DNA of 26,751 bases. Source: DATDEW01 sp046590205. Its GTDB lineage: Bacteria; Bacteroidota; Ignavibacteria; Palsa-1295. The position numbers were made by a program, and so were the translations under genes. Every line of letters starts with the position of its first letter. Positions within the stretch are counted from its first letter, which is position 1. Positions 8,477 through 15,339 of the stretch are shown here, piece by piece. A model generated the notes under the pieces. It searched no databases and was not told where the DNA came from. It saw only the letters and a program-made list of their open reading frames with translations. The DNA is taken from assembly GCA_046590205.1 (NCBI GenBank), contig JBKJTT010000096.1:1-26751 (forward strand), written 5' to 3'.

Positions 8477-9595
8477 GTGGAGAATCCGATAAAAGACGAT
8501 ATAAATTCACTCATTATGCAGCTCTCGCGTGCGAAGAATGTCCGCGAGGTCAAGCGGCTTGAACGCAATATCTTGAGCAAGATAAAACGCAAAGGTACAC
8601 CTTACATTGACGAAGATACTGCGCATTTTATTTATCAAGGCGCTGATGAGAAAGATATCTCCATTGTCGGTGATTGGAATAAATGGAAACCCGATACTGA
8701 TTCGATGATACGTATTAATCCGCGCTCATCCATGAGACATTTCTTTACCCGTTTCCCCATCGATGCACGGCTTTCATACCGATTCGTCATCAATGGTAAC
8801 GATTCTATCAATGATCCTCTCAATCCAAATATCTTGCAAGAAGTATTCGGAGCCAATACTTTTTTACGTATGCCCGGCTATCGCGGCATCCCATATGCAG
8901 GCGTGCCAAAACGAAATGTACCCTGCGGCAAAGTTATTGATATACTTGCAGAAGGAAACGCGAATGTTGCTCCGCGTATTGTGCAGATATACATTCCTCA
9001 CGGAATGAAAAAACACGGCAAGGCACATTATCTGTATGTCAATGACGGTGCACAGGCAATTACTATCGGCAAGTTCGTGAATGTTCTCGATAATCTTTTC
9101 TATCACGAACCGAACGTACCAAAAACGATAGTGGTATTCGTGCCCCCTATCGAGCGTCACACGGAATACATGATGGATAAACATTTTGCGGAGTGGTATG
9201 CCAATAGTTTGGTCAAGCAAGTAGAACGCAAGACTCGCTTCCGTAGTGATGCTGCGCTTCGAACGGTGCAGGGTGCATCGCTTGGCGGACTCTTCGCAAT
9301 GTTCCTCGGACTCGAACATTACAAATTATTCAGAAACATTGCGGCACAATCTCCGTCTTTCTGGGTAGAGGATCTTGCAATTGTCAACCAGTTCGCAAAA
9401 CGCAGAGCACTTCCGCTTCGCATTTACTTGCAGACCGGTACAATAAACGATGCTGAAGAAGGCGCACGCAAGATGCTCCGCGTACTGCAGGCGAAAGAGT
9501 ACGATGTTATATACCGTGAATCCAGCGAGAGCCACAACTGGGCGAACTGGAGCGCGAGATATGCGGACATCATACGGTGGTCAGCAGCGAAGTAA
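8477..9595 (+). CDS. Putative alpha/beta-hydrolase esterase (enterochelin-esterase-like) with N-terminal CBM48-like domain
   Basis: The 372-residue protein has no signal peptide, so it is probably cytoplasmic. An N-terminal helical stretch of about 40 residues (rich in R/K/E) precedes an immunoglobulin-like early-set domain (about 50-130, with FIYQGA, VGDWNKW and YRFVING) resembling the CBM48/E-set domains of glycogen enzymes and Fes esterases. The catalytic domain is of the putative esterase (Esterase D) type: the nucleophile elbow GASLGG has S268, an acidic candidate is near D325-E328, and the histidine is H353 in SESHNW. It is 23 bases upstream of the SIMPL gene and may be co-transcribed with it. 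The start is GTG; an in-frame ATG at 8516 would cut only the extra N-terminal helix. The substrate is unknown. Confidence 0.85.
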   Translation: MENPIKDDINSLIMQLSRAKNVREVKRLERNILSKIKRKGTPYIDEDTAHFIYQGADEKDISIVGDWNKWKPDTDSMIRINPRSSMRHFFTRFPIDARLSYRFVINGNDSINDPLNPNILQEVFGANTFLRMPGYRGIPYAGVPKRNVPCGKVIDILAEGNANVAPRIVQIYIPHGMKKHGKAHYLYVNDGAQAITIGKFVNVLDNLFYHEPNVPKTIVVFVPPIERHTEYMMDKHFAEWYANSLVKQVERKTRFRSDAALRTVQGASLGGLFAMFLGLEHYKLFRNIAAQSPSFWVEDLAIVNQFAKRRALPLRIYLQTGTINDAEEGARKMLRVLQAKEYDVIYRESSESHNWANWSARYADIIRWSAAK

Positions 9596-9618
9596 TTTTA
9601 TATAAACGATAAAACATT

Positions 9619-10344
9619 ATGAAAAGAATACTTTCTTCCCTACTTATCATAGCAGCGTTTGCTACATTTGCGAATGCCCAGAATTATGATCCGCGTCGGA
9701 CGATAAACGTCACAGGCGATGCGGAAGTCAAGGTCGTGCCTGACGAGGTGTCGATCAACTTCGCTGTCGAGACAAATAACACAGATCTCGATAAAGCGCG
9801 AGAAGAAAACGATAAGAAAGTCTCTGCTGTCATCGCAATGGTCAAGAAGCTTGGGGTCGAGGATAAATTTATTCAAACCGACTATCTCTCTGTCGAGCCG
9901 CGTTTTGATTATAATAATCAGTATCAGAATGAGCGTGAGCGCAAGTTTCTCGGGTATTACATGACAAAGAATATCTCTGTTACTCTTCGTGATGTCTCAA
10001 AGTTCGAGAAGCTCGTCGCAGATGCACTTAAGATTGGGACGAATTACATTCGCGGTATTAGCTTCCAGACAACAGAACTCCGCAAACACCGCGACCAGGC
10101 ACGTCTCATGGCAGTCCGCGCAGCAAAGGAGAAAGCGCTCGCACTTGCCGGAGAACTTGGGCAGAAGGTTGGCAAACCGATTTCAATAAGCGAGAGCAGT
10201 TATAATGTACCAATGTATAAAGCAAATCGCATGATGAATCAATCTATTTCTGACGAGAGTGCAGGTGCTTCAAGCGGTGAAGTCATTGCGCTTGGGCAGA
10301 TCGAGATAAAAGCAAATGTGAGCGTTACCTTCGAGTTAGAGTAG
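9619..10344 (+). CDS. SIMPL domain (DUF541) exported protein
   Basis: The 241-residue protein begins with a signal peptide (MKRILSSLL then a hydrophobic core, cleavage likely after ANA at 20). The rest is a single SIMPL domain, recognisable by INVTGDAEVKVVPDEVSI near the start, LGVEDKFIQT in the middle, and the GxI-K-A-x-V-x-V-x-F ending. Proteins of this family (E. coli YggE, BP26) form periplasmic or surface assemblies and are linked to stress tolerance; a molecular activity is not established. It follows the esterase gene by 23 bases. A relic of an unrelated gene and an intrinsic terminator lie immediately downstream, so this transcript probably ends at that terminator. Confidence 0.93.
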   Translation: MKRILSSLLIIAAFATFANAQNYDPRRTINVTGDAEVKVVPDEVSINFAVETNNTDLDKAREENDKKVSAVIAMVKKLGVEDKFIQTDYLSVEPRFDYNNQYQNERERKFLGYYMTKNISVTLRDVSKFEKLVADALKIGTNYIRGISFQTTELRKHRDQARLMAVRAAKEKALALAGELGQKVGKPISISESSYNVPMYKANRMMNQSISDESAGASSGEVIALGQIEIKANVSVTFELE

Positions 10345-10387
10345 AATTACTGCTTTGTAAAATCAGCAAGAGCTTCAGGAAGCCTAA

Positions 10388-10471
10388 CTCGGCGGGCGCA
10401 AACTTAACGTCAACGAAGCTCGTCCCTCTGAGGGCGGAGGTGCTCGAGGTGGAGGTGGCGGACGCTGGTAA
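10388..10471 (+). pseudogene. Relic of an RRM RNA-binding protein gene (C-terminal end only)
   Basis: In one frame these 84 bases translate to LGGRKLNVNEARP, then SEGGGARGGGGGRW and a TAA stop at 10469-10471. 'GRkLnVNEARP' is the last beta strand of the RRM domain of small bacterial RNA-binding proteins, and a Gly/Arg tail ending in GRW is their usual C-terminus. The in-frame codon just upstream (10385-10387) is TAA. The SIMPL gene stop is only 43 bases away, so the first ~70 residues of the RRM domain are missing. A perfect intrinsic terminator follows 10 bases after the stop. I infer that a deletion removed the front of an RRM gene and left its tail and terminator. Confidence 0.65.
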
Positions 10472-10480
10472 ATCATTCTC

Positions 10481-10508
10481 AAAAGGGGGCTTCTGCCCCC
10501 TTTTTTTT
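10481..10508 (+). terminator. Intrinsic (rho-independent) terminator
   Basis: The hairpin GGGGGC-TTCT-GCCCCC is preceded by AAAA and followed by eight T residues, a textbook intrinsic terminator. It follows the RRM relic directly and now probably ends the esterase-SIMPL transcript. Confidence 0.95.
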
Positions 10509-10637
10509 CGAATGAGCGCTACTTAGGATAACTGATAGCGAACATTGTTAATCCAAGTTTGCGGGTATAACTTCCGGTATCTGTGAATCATGTAACGAAT
10601 TTCCAAAATTGTGTAATGAGAATTCGCAGTACTTAGC

Positions 10638-10645
10638 TATATTTG
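10638..10645 (+). promoter_or_regulatory. Possible Bacteroidota-type -7 element
   Basis: TATATTTG matches the Bacteroidota sigma-A consensus TAnnTTTG and lies 23 bases before the ATG of the small membrane protein, giving a plausible short leader. No well-spaced TTTG -33 element is visible, so support is weak. Confidence 0.3.
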
Positions 10646-10668
10646 CTTATTAACAAACCGTACATATC

Positions 10669-10863
10669 ATGAATCTCAAACGAATATTTGGTCTTATACT
10701 TACCATTGCCGGAATCGCCGGTCTTATTTATGCAGCAGTAATATTTACTGATACTTCCGGTGCAGAGAGGGATATGAGAGCACTTATTATTTACGGAATA
10801 CTCGGTATTATCTTCTTTATAACAGGTATTGGGCTGGTCAGAAATACGAAGGATGAGGCATAA
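10669..10863 (+). CDS. Small two-helix membrane protein
   Basis: This 64-residue protein has two hydrophobic segments, about 5-26 and 39-57, joined by a short polar loop (TDTSGAERDMR). It ends in a charged tail (RNTKDEA). Small proteins of this shape are common in Bacteroidota genomes and have no known function. It is monocistronic: a terminator lies upstream and a convergent gene downstream. The ATG start is unambiguous because it directly precedes the first helix and a candidate -7 element lies 23 bases upstream. Confidence 0.75.
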   Translation: MNLKRIFGLILTIAGIAGLIYAAVIFTDTSGAERDMRALIIYGILGIIFFITGIGLVRNTKDEA

Positions 10864-10940
10864 AGTATAGGTAAATTCTTGGTGCCAAGAGTTGAATACT
10901 GAGAAAGCGGCATTGAAGAACTCATCGCTACTGTCCGTCG

Positions 10941-11723
10941 CTAGGGAATCTCTTCGGGCGCGACCTCATTATCTCTCACAACAAAAAGCTCAATGGCTGT
11001 CCCGAATTCCACAAGCTCACCGACAGTAGGGTACGTATCATAAACAGTGCCGATGGCTCCATCAGGGCGGCTATTGAAGTTTGGCGCGACCGGCGGTCTC
11101 AATCCTAATCGTGTTATCCGCATCAACGCTTCTTCAAGTCTCAAGCCAATAAGATCAGGCACAGCAACTCTTCCGGTTCGTGGTCCTTGCGAAACGGTAA
11201 GGTTTACCATTTTTGATGCCAAAAGCGATGTACCTGGTTTGGGATTTTGGCTATAGACAACTCCGCTTGGGGTTGAATCTGCAAAAATGTAATCTGTTTT
11301 GCCTATCGAGAGGTTCGAGCGCACAAGCGTGATACGTGCATCACTTAAATTCAAGCCGACTAAGCTCGGTACTTTGACGACTTCCTTCCCTGCAGAAACG
11401 ATCAGATATACTTTGCGTCCGGGTTTTGCTTCGTCGCCGCCTTCGGGGGTCTGACGGATGATCGTCCCCTCTTTAGCTTTTTCGTCATACTGGACTTCGT
11501 ACTTGACTGGCTCAAAGCCGGCTTCCTCGACGCTCACCATAGCCGATTCGATTTGCTTGCCCACAACTTTTGGTATAGTCCCCACCTCCCCTTTTTTGAC
11601 ATAGAGCGGCATGATGACAATATCCATCAAGAGGATGAGGGCAAAAAACGATAACACGCCAATGGCTAACCATTTCAGCCATTTCTTGAGTTTTTCCTGT
11701 TTTGTAAGAGGTTGTAGTGCCAA
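10941..11723 (-). CDS. Membrane-anchored protein with three PASTA domains
   Basis: The 260-residue protein has a short basic cytoplasmic N-terminus (KQEKLKKWLKW), one membrane helix at about 18-40 and an extracytoplasmic part of three PASTA repeats. These run at about 48-112, 114-180 and 185-250; each starts with a 'V-P-x-L/V-x-G' type motif (IPKVVGK, VPSLVGL, VPDLIGL) and has a 'Q-x-P' or similar turn near its end. PASTA domains bind peptidoglycan or muropeptides in Ser/Thr kinases and penicillin-binding proteins, but no kinase or transpeptidase domain is attached here. A cell-wall binding role in the periplasm is inferred. The start is TTG; no in-frame ATG gives a sensible N-terminus. Its 5' end faces the membrane-protein/phosphoesterase operon. 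Confidence 0.9.
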   Translation of the reverse strand: MALQPLTKQEKLKKWLKWLAIGVLSFFALILLMDIVIMPLYVKKGEVGTIPKVVGKQIESAMVSVEEAGFEPVKYEVQYDEKAKEGTIIRQTPEGGDEAKPGRKVYLIVSAGKEVVKVPSLVGLNLSDARITLVRSNLSIGKTDYIFADSTPSGVVYSQNPKPGTSLLASKMVNLTVSQGPRTGRVAVPDLIGLRLEEALMRITRLGLRPPVAPNFNSRPDGAIGTVYDTYPTVGELVEFGTAIELFVVRDNEVAPEEIP

Positions 11724-11846
11724 GTATGCGTGAAATAATAAGAGTTTATGTAACAGTCACTGCGGCTAATAATTCATAAATTGAACACTCGGACGAAACG
11801 CAACGTTTTCTATTTCGTAGAGTAAAGATATTCCCCAGACTACCGC

Positions 11847-12188
11847 GTGCCTAATAAAGAGACATACCTGATAACATTCCTTGTCGTTGCGTCTTTGACC
11901 TTCGGCATGCAGTATTTCGTTTTTCGTCAGTTGCGTCGGCTTATCCGAAGGGATTTTCCGGAAAAGGTAGCAAAGTGGATACCGCGAATTAAGTGGACAT
12001 TTGTTTTGATGAACATCCCCGTTGCATATCTGTTCTTTCGGCGACCTCTGAACTTTGATGTTGCAGTCATAACCCAGGTGATGCTCTACCCGTATACAAT
12101 ATGGCAGTTTTTGATGATGATGTGGCTTGTAATACTGACTCCCGTCGTGCTCGTACGTATGGTAAAAAATAAGATAAGAACAAGATGA
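11847..12188 (+). CDS. Small membrane protein coupled to a metallophosphoesterase
   Basis: The 113-residue protein has four hydrophobic segments (about 6-25, 46-63, 70-84 and 86-105) and basic loops (RQLRRLIRRDFPEK). Its stop overlaps the start of the next gene in an ATGA, so translation is probably coupled. In many bacteria metallophosphoesterases of this group carry a multi-helix membrane domain at their N-terminus within one polypeptide. This protein looks like that domain encoded separately, which I infer from size, topology and overlap rather than from a specific motif. The start codon is GTG. It probably anchors or regulates the exported phosphoesterase. Confidence 0.75.
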   Translation: MPNKETYLITFLVVASLTFGMQYFVFRQLRRLIRRDFPEKVAKWIPRIKWTFVLMNIPVAYLFFRRPLNFDVAVITQVMLYPYTIWQFLMMMWLVILTPVVLVRMVKNKIRTR

Positions 12189-13105
12189 ATAAAGAACTCG
12201 AAGAGATCATAGCTTCCGAAAAAAAGAATTCTTCTCGTATCTCAAGGAGAAGATTTTTGCACATGGGTATTATCGGCACAAGTGTCCTTGCTGCCAGCGG
12301 CTGCATAGCAGGTATTGCTTCGCGCAACAAAATTGAGATTGTCAAACGCACGATCATTATCCCAAATCTTCCTGCATCATTTAAAGGTACAACAATATCC
12401 CTTGCTAGTGATATTCATTCGGGTCCGTACATGCCTGTGGAAGATCTGCGAAATATCGTAAAGACGATCAACTCACTTGGTTCGGATATGATACTTCTAC
12501 CAGGTGATTTCGTGACCTCGAACCGCAATGAAGTTGAGGGTATTGCCGAAACCTTCGGTGAGCTTTCTGCACCTATGGGTGTCTTCGCTACAACAGGGAA
12601 CCATGAGTACTATGTAGATGTCGATCTTGTCTGCGACGTGCTTGACCAGTCAAAGATAAAAGTGCTCCGCAACGATAATCACATTTTTGAGAAGAACGGC
12701 GAGAAACTCTATCTATTAGGTGTTGATGATATGGATGCAAATCTTATCAAGGGACATATCGCTGGTAAGTCTGTTGACCACATTGATGCTGTTTTCAAAG
12801 GTGTGCCCGATAATGCATCTACGATACTCATGAATCATAAGCCCTACCACTTTGACGAGTATTCTCACATGAATGTTGGCTTGATGGTATCTGGACATAC
12901 ACATGGCGGACAAATCGTCTTTGCACGTCTTGGTGATACCACATTTTCATTTAGCCGGATCGCATCAAAGTATGTTGAAGGTCTCTATACACATGAGAAT
13001 GATAAACGTACTTCACAAATGTATGTCACTCGTGGGCTCGGCACAGTTGCCCTCCCGATGCGTTTTAACTGCCCACCGGAGATAACACACATAACGCTCG
13101 CATAA
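12185..13105 (+). CDS. Tat-exported metallophosphoesterase (calcineurin-like), copy 1
   Basis: This 306-residue enzyme starts with a twin-arginine signal: SRRRFLHMG at 20-28, a hydrophobic core, then ASGC (C40), which could be a lipobox although the -3 position is not ideal. The calcineurin-like phosphoesterase core shows all metal and catalytic motifs: D76 and H78 in SDIHSG, D108 in PGDFV, N139-H140 in GNHE, H218 in NHKP, and H238/H240 in GHTHGGQ. It acts outside the cytoplasm, probably on lipid or nucleotide phosphoesters as in the YkuE/YaeI-type family; the substrate is not readable. The start overlaps the upstream membrane protein gene (ATGA). A paralogue follows 234 bases later. Confidence 0.93.
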   Translation: MNKELEEIIASEKKNSSRISRRRFLHMGIIGTSVLAASGCIAGIASRNKIEIVKRTIIIPNLPASFKGTTISLASDIHSGPYMPVEDLRNIVKTINSLGSDMILLPGDFVTSNRNEVEGIAETFGELSAPMGVFATTGNHEYYVDVDLVCDVLDQSKIKVLRNDNHIFEKNGEKLYLLGVDDMDANLIKGHIAGKSVDHIDAVFKGVPDNASTILMNHKPYHFDEYSHMNVGLMVSGHTHGGQIVFARLGDTTFSFSRIASKYVEGLYTHENDKRTSQMYVTRGLGTVALPMRFNCPPEITHITLA

Positions 13106-13339
13106 CATACAACACAGTAAATTGACGGAGCGGTAACGGACATAATACTCTCGTTGTAGGTTGAATACTACAATGAGACGAATACGCTATATCCAAGAGA
13201 CTGCTAATCGCCACAAGGTATACCGCTATCAAGCGGAGAGAAAGCGTACCCTCTCAAACGAACATTCCTTATCATTTTTTCCGAAGGGCTGGCAGCAATG
13301 TCAGCCCTTCTACTTTTACCACATCAAACATTGCCTACT
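13106..13339 (+). other. Hairpin-rich spacer between the two phosphoesterase genes
   Basis: This spacer has three stem-loops in a row. The first is 13150-13159 with 13168-13176 and neighbours (CTCGTTGTAG / CTACAATGAG, one G-U pair). The second is CCGCT-ATCA-AGCGG at 13223-13236. The third is a 12-base stem with a GCAA tetraloop at 13283-13310 (GAAGGGCTGGCA / TGTCAGCCCTTC, one G-U pair). The last stem ends 29 bases before the chosen ATG of copy 2. No long T-run follows it, so a plain intrinsic terminator is not certain. It could be a structured leader of copy 2 or a weak terminator of copy 1. Confidence 0.55.
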
Positions 13340-14332
13340 ATGACACATCACTTTACATCTTCTTCAACAACCATCAATACCGAGACAGGTGAACATGTGC
13401 TTAACCCTGTGACGCTCTCACGTCGAGCACTCCTAAAGACCGGCTCACTTGCATTGGCAGGGCTTGCATTGCCATCTGCTCTAAAAGCCGAGGGTGGAGC
13501 TTCATTTGCAGAAATAACAAAGGAAAATATCATTATTCCAAATCTTTCACCACAGTTTGATGGAATGACCGTTACACTTGCAAGTGATTTTCATTCAAGT
13601 GAATCAATGTCGCTGCATGACTTGAAGCGGATCGTTAGACAAATAAATGAACTTGGGAGCGATATCATTCTGCTGCCCGGTGACTTCGTTACATCGAAGC
13701 CGACAGAATTTCCGCCGATCATGGAAGCATTCAGTGAGTTTAAAGCAAAGCATGGTGTCTTCGCTTCTACCGGAAACCACGATTATGATGCTGATGCCGA
13801 TATCGTCTCGTCTGGGTTCGAGGAGATTGGTATTAGGATGCTTCGTAATGATAACTATACGATCACTAAAGACGGCCAAAAACTCTATCTTCTCGGTCTT
13901 GATGACCATGCATCAGGGACTGTTGATGAATACTTAGAAGGAAAACATGCTCCTGAAATAGAAGCAATGTTCAAGGGGGTACCCAATAATGTTGCAAGCA
14001 TATTCCTCTGTCATAAGCCCTACAAGTTTGAAGAGTTTGCGCAAACTGATATTGGTTTGATGGTTTCAGGTCATACGCATGGAGGACAGATAGTCCTTGC
14101 TCGCTTCGGCAGGAGTGTGATAAGTTTGTGCACACTTGCCTCAAGCTTCGTTGATGGTCTTTATGAACAGATTGCAGGTAAGCATCGCGCTCAAATGTAT
14201 GTGTCGCGGGGACTTGGCGTGGTTGATATTCCCTTCCGCCTCAACTGCCCACCTGAAATAACCCAGATAACGCTCCGCTCTCCGGCACTAGCAATTAACG
14301 CAAAAATGAGTGCTCCCTCGAATGCTGAGTAA
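13340..14332 (+). CDS. Tat-exported metallophosphoesterase (calcineurin-like), copy 2
   Basis: This is a 330-residue paralogue of the preceding enzyme. The Tat signal is LSRRALLKTG at 26-35 followed by an Ala/Leu-rich core and a likely cleavage site after ALKA (50), so it is probably soluble in the periplasm rather than a lipoprotein. Core motifs are complete: D83 and H85 in SDFHSS, D115 in PGDFV, N146-H147 in GNHD, H225 in CHKP, H245/H247 in GHTHGGQ. It shares long stretches with copy 1 (for example LYLLG, FKGVP, GLMVSGHTHGGQIV, RLNCPPEIT-like ends). An upstream ATG at 13298 lies inside a strong hairpin loop, so the ATG at 13340 is preferred. It has no membrane-protein partner of its own. 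Confidence 0.92.
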   Translation: MTHHFTSSSTTINTETGEHVLNPVTLSRRALLKTGSLALAGLALPSALKAEGGASFAEITKENIIIPNLSPQFDGMTVTLASDFHSSESMSLHDLKRIVRQINELGSDIILLPGDFVTSKPTEFPPIMEAFSEFKAKHGVFASTGNHDYDADADIVSSGFEEIGIRMLRNDNYTITKDGQKLYLLGLDDHASGTVDEYLEGKHAPEIEAMFKGVPNNVASIFLCHKPYKFEEFAQTDIGLMVSGHTHGGQIVLARFGRSVISLCTLASSFVDGLYEQIAGKHRAQMYVSRGLGVVDIPFRLNCPPEITQITLRSPALAINAKMSAPSNAE

Positions 14333-14362
14333 CTTCGGCACGGTTTTCGCATAGCATTAGAT

Positions 14363-14399
14363 ACTATGTATAGTTTGACGCATGTAATAATGTGTCAAA
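14363..14399. promoter_or_regulatory. Tandem palindromes upstream of the 139-residue membrane protein
   Basis: ACTAT-GT-ATAGT (14363-14374) runs directly into a larger palindrome, TTTGACGCAT-GTAATA-ATGTGTCAAA (14374-14399), in which the 10-base arms pair with one G-U. The symmetry and TTGAC/GTCAA half-sites look like an operator for a dimeric regulator, or a hairpin ending the upstream transcript. There is no T-run after it, which favours an operator. The gene starts 90 bases downstream. Confidence 0.4.
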
Positions 14400-14489
14400 T
14401 TACACAGTAACTTTAAAAAGAAGGAGAGACGAACCAAGCCATTATTGATACGATAGTATTTTTTTTAACTAACCGAAGGAGCATTAGCT

Positions 14490-14909
14490 ATGTGGAAGCA
14501 AGATTATTACCCGCCGTTTGAAGATTCTGACTATTTAGGTGCGAGCCATAACTGGCGCTCTGGCTTCAGTATGAGCCTTGTTACGATGATCGCCGGACTT
14601 GCATTTGCTTATCATATCATTGATACCAACAATGGTTTTAATCGTCCTTTCGGTGAACCCGCAAAAACAATGCGCGGTACTACACTCTTTACAAATGCTT
14701 CATCAATCTCTTCGACCATACCAACTCTGCAGAATGCTATTGAGGTGAAGGGGTTAGATGTATTTAAGGCAGTAAAGGATATTGCAATAACAGAAAAAAT
14801 CAGACCTATACAACAGGTAAAACCGGCTACTGTGGTCAAAACCGAAGAACCATCGGTTGTACTTCCTGAGATCCAAGAGCCGGTTACAGCTCCACGTATC
14901 ATACCATAA
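14490..14909 (+). CDS. Single-pass membrane protein of unknown function
   Basis: I do not recognise this 139-residue protein. A hydrophilic N-terminus (MWKQDYYPPFEDSDYLG) of about 25 residues precedes one membrane helix at about 26-43 (SMSLVTMIAGLAFAYHI). A probably periplasmic part of about 95 residues follows, with a Pro/Val/Glu-rich low-complexity tail from about 105. The start is well supported by a strong ribosome binding site, GAAGGAG at 14475-14481, eight bases before the ATG. Such a site is uncommon in this window and suggests strong translation. The bL31 gene follows after 102 bases. A paired palindrome lies upstream. A role cannot be deduced. Confidence 0.75.
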   Translation: MWKQDYYPPFEDSDYLGASHNWRSGFSMSLVTMIAGLAFAYHIIDTNNGFNRPFGEPAKTMRGTTLFTNASSISSTIPTLQNAIEVKGLDVFKAVKDIAITEKIRPIQQVKPATVVKTEEPSVVLPEIQEPVTAPRIIP

Positions 14910-14975
14910 GGTTGCTGTTCTGATTTTCGGAACGAGCGGCATAAAAGGGCTGTTACTACCCCGCTACATTAATCA

Positions 14976-14993
14976 GGACGGCAAAATCCGTCC
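14976..14993 (+). promoter_or_regulatory. Hairpin in the bL31 leader
   Basis: GGACGG-CAAAAT-CCGTCC forms a perfect six-base stem and is followed by an A-rich run and then the ribosome binding site AAAGGAA 19 bases before the bL31 ATG. Ribosomal protein leaders often carry autoregulatory hairpins; regulation here is inferred only from position. Confidence 0.35.
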
Positions 14994-15011
14994 AAAAATA
15001 AAGGAATTACG

Positions 15012-15263
15012 ATGAAAACAGGTATTCACCCCGATTATCACGCTATAAAAGTCCATTGTACGGGCTGTAACAATGAATTCATGACCCGGTCAACGATTCA
15101 CGGGAATTCATTGCGCGTTGAAATTTGCTCGAACTGCCATCCGTTCTTTACCGGAAAGCAGAAGTTCGTTGATACAGCAGGACGTGTTGAGCGCTTCCAG
15201 AAGAAGTATGCAAGCACACACGGCAAAAAGAAAGCCGAAGCTGCTGCTGCAACCCCGGCGTAA
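15012..15263 (+). CDS. rpmE: 50S ribosomal protein bL31, zinc-ribbon type
   Basis: The 83-residue protein starts MKTGIHPDYH, the signature opening of bL31, a large-subunit protein at the central protuberance / intersubunit bridge. It keeps four cysteines in two CxxC pairs (C16/C19 and C39/C42), which marks the zinc-containing (C+) form, and FVDTAGRVERFQKKY is typical. The Ala/Lys-rich tail is slightly longer than in E. coli. The ribosome binding site AAAGGAA lies before the ATG. A strong intrinsic terminator lies 25 bases after the stop, so the gene is monocistronic or shares a transcript only with the orphan membrane protein upstream. Confidence 0.97.
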   Translation: MKTGIHPDYHAIKVHCTGCNNEFMTRSTIHGNSLRVEICSNCHPFFTGKQKFVDTAGRVERFQKKYASTHGKKKAEAAAATPA

Positions 15264-15287
15264 CAAATACGCTCTTTTTACGAATGT

Positions 15288-15323
15288 AAAAGTCCTGCCC
15301 TTTGCGGCGGGACTTTTCTTTTT
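15288..15323 (+). terminator. Intrinsic terminator of bL31
   Basis: AAAAGTCCTGCC pairs with GGCGGGACTTTT over 12 bases (one G-U) around the loop CTTTGC, followed by CTTTTT. This is a strong rho-independent terminator immediately after the bL31 gene. Confidence 0.93.
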
Positions 15324-15339
15324 GTGGTATTTTTGAACT

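Noticed and set aside
8428..8592. A 55-residue upstream extension of the M20 dipeptidase.
   Set aside because: It overlaps the divergent esterase gene and is not like M20 N-termini; the ATG at 8427 starts at the usual family position.
10877..10890. Short hairpin TCTTGG-TG-CCAAGA between the small membrane protein and the PASTA gene, considered as a terminator.
   Set aside because: The stem is six bases with a two-base loop and no T-run on either strand.
13161..13343. A 60-residue open frame in the spacer between the phosphoesterases.
   Set aside because: It starts at TTG, has no recognisable feature, and runs through the strong hairpin at 13283-13310. The region reads better as structured non-coding sequence.
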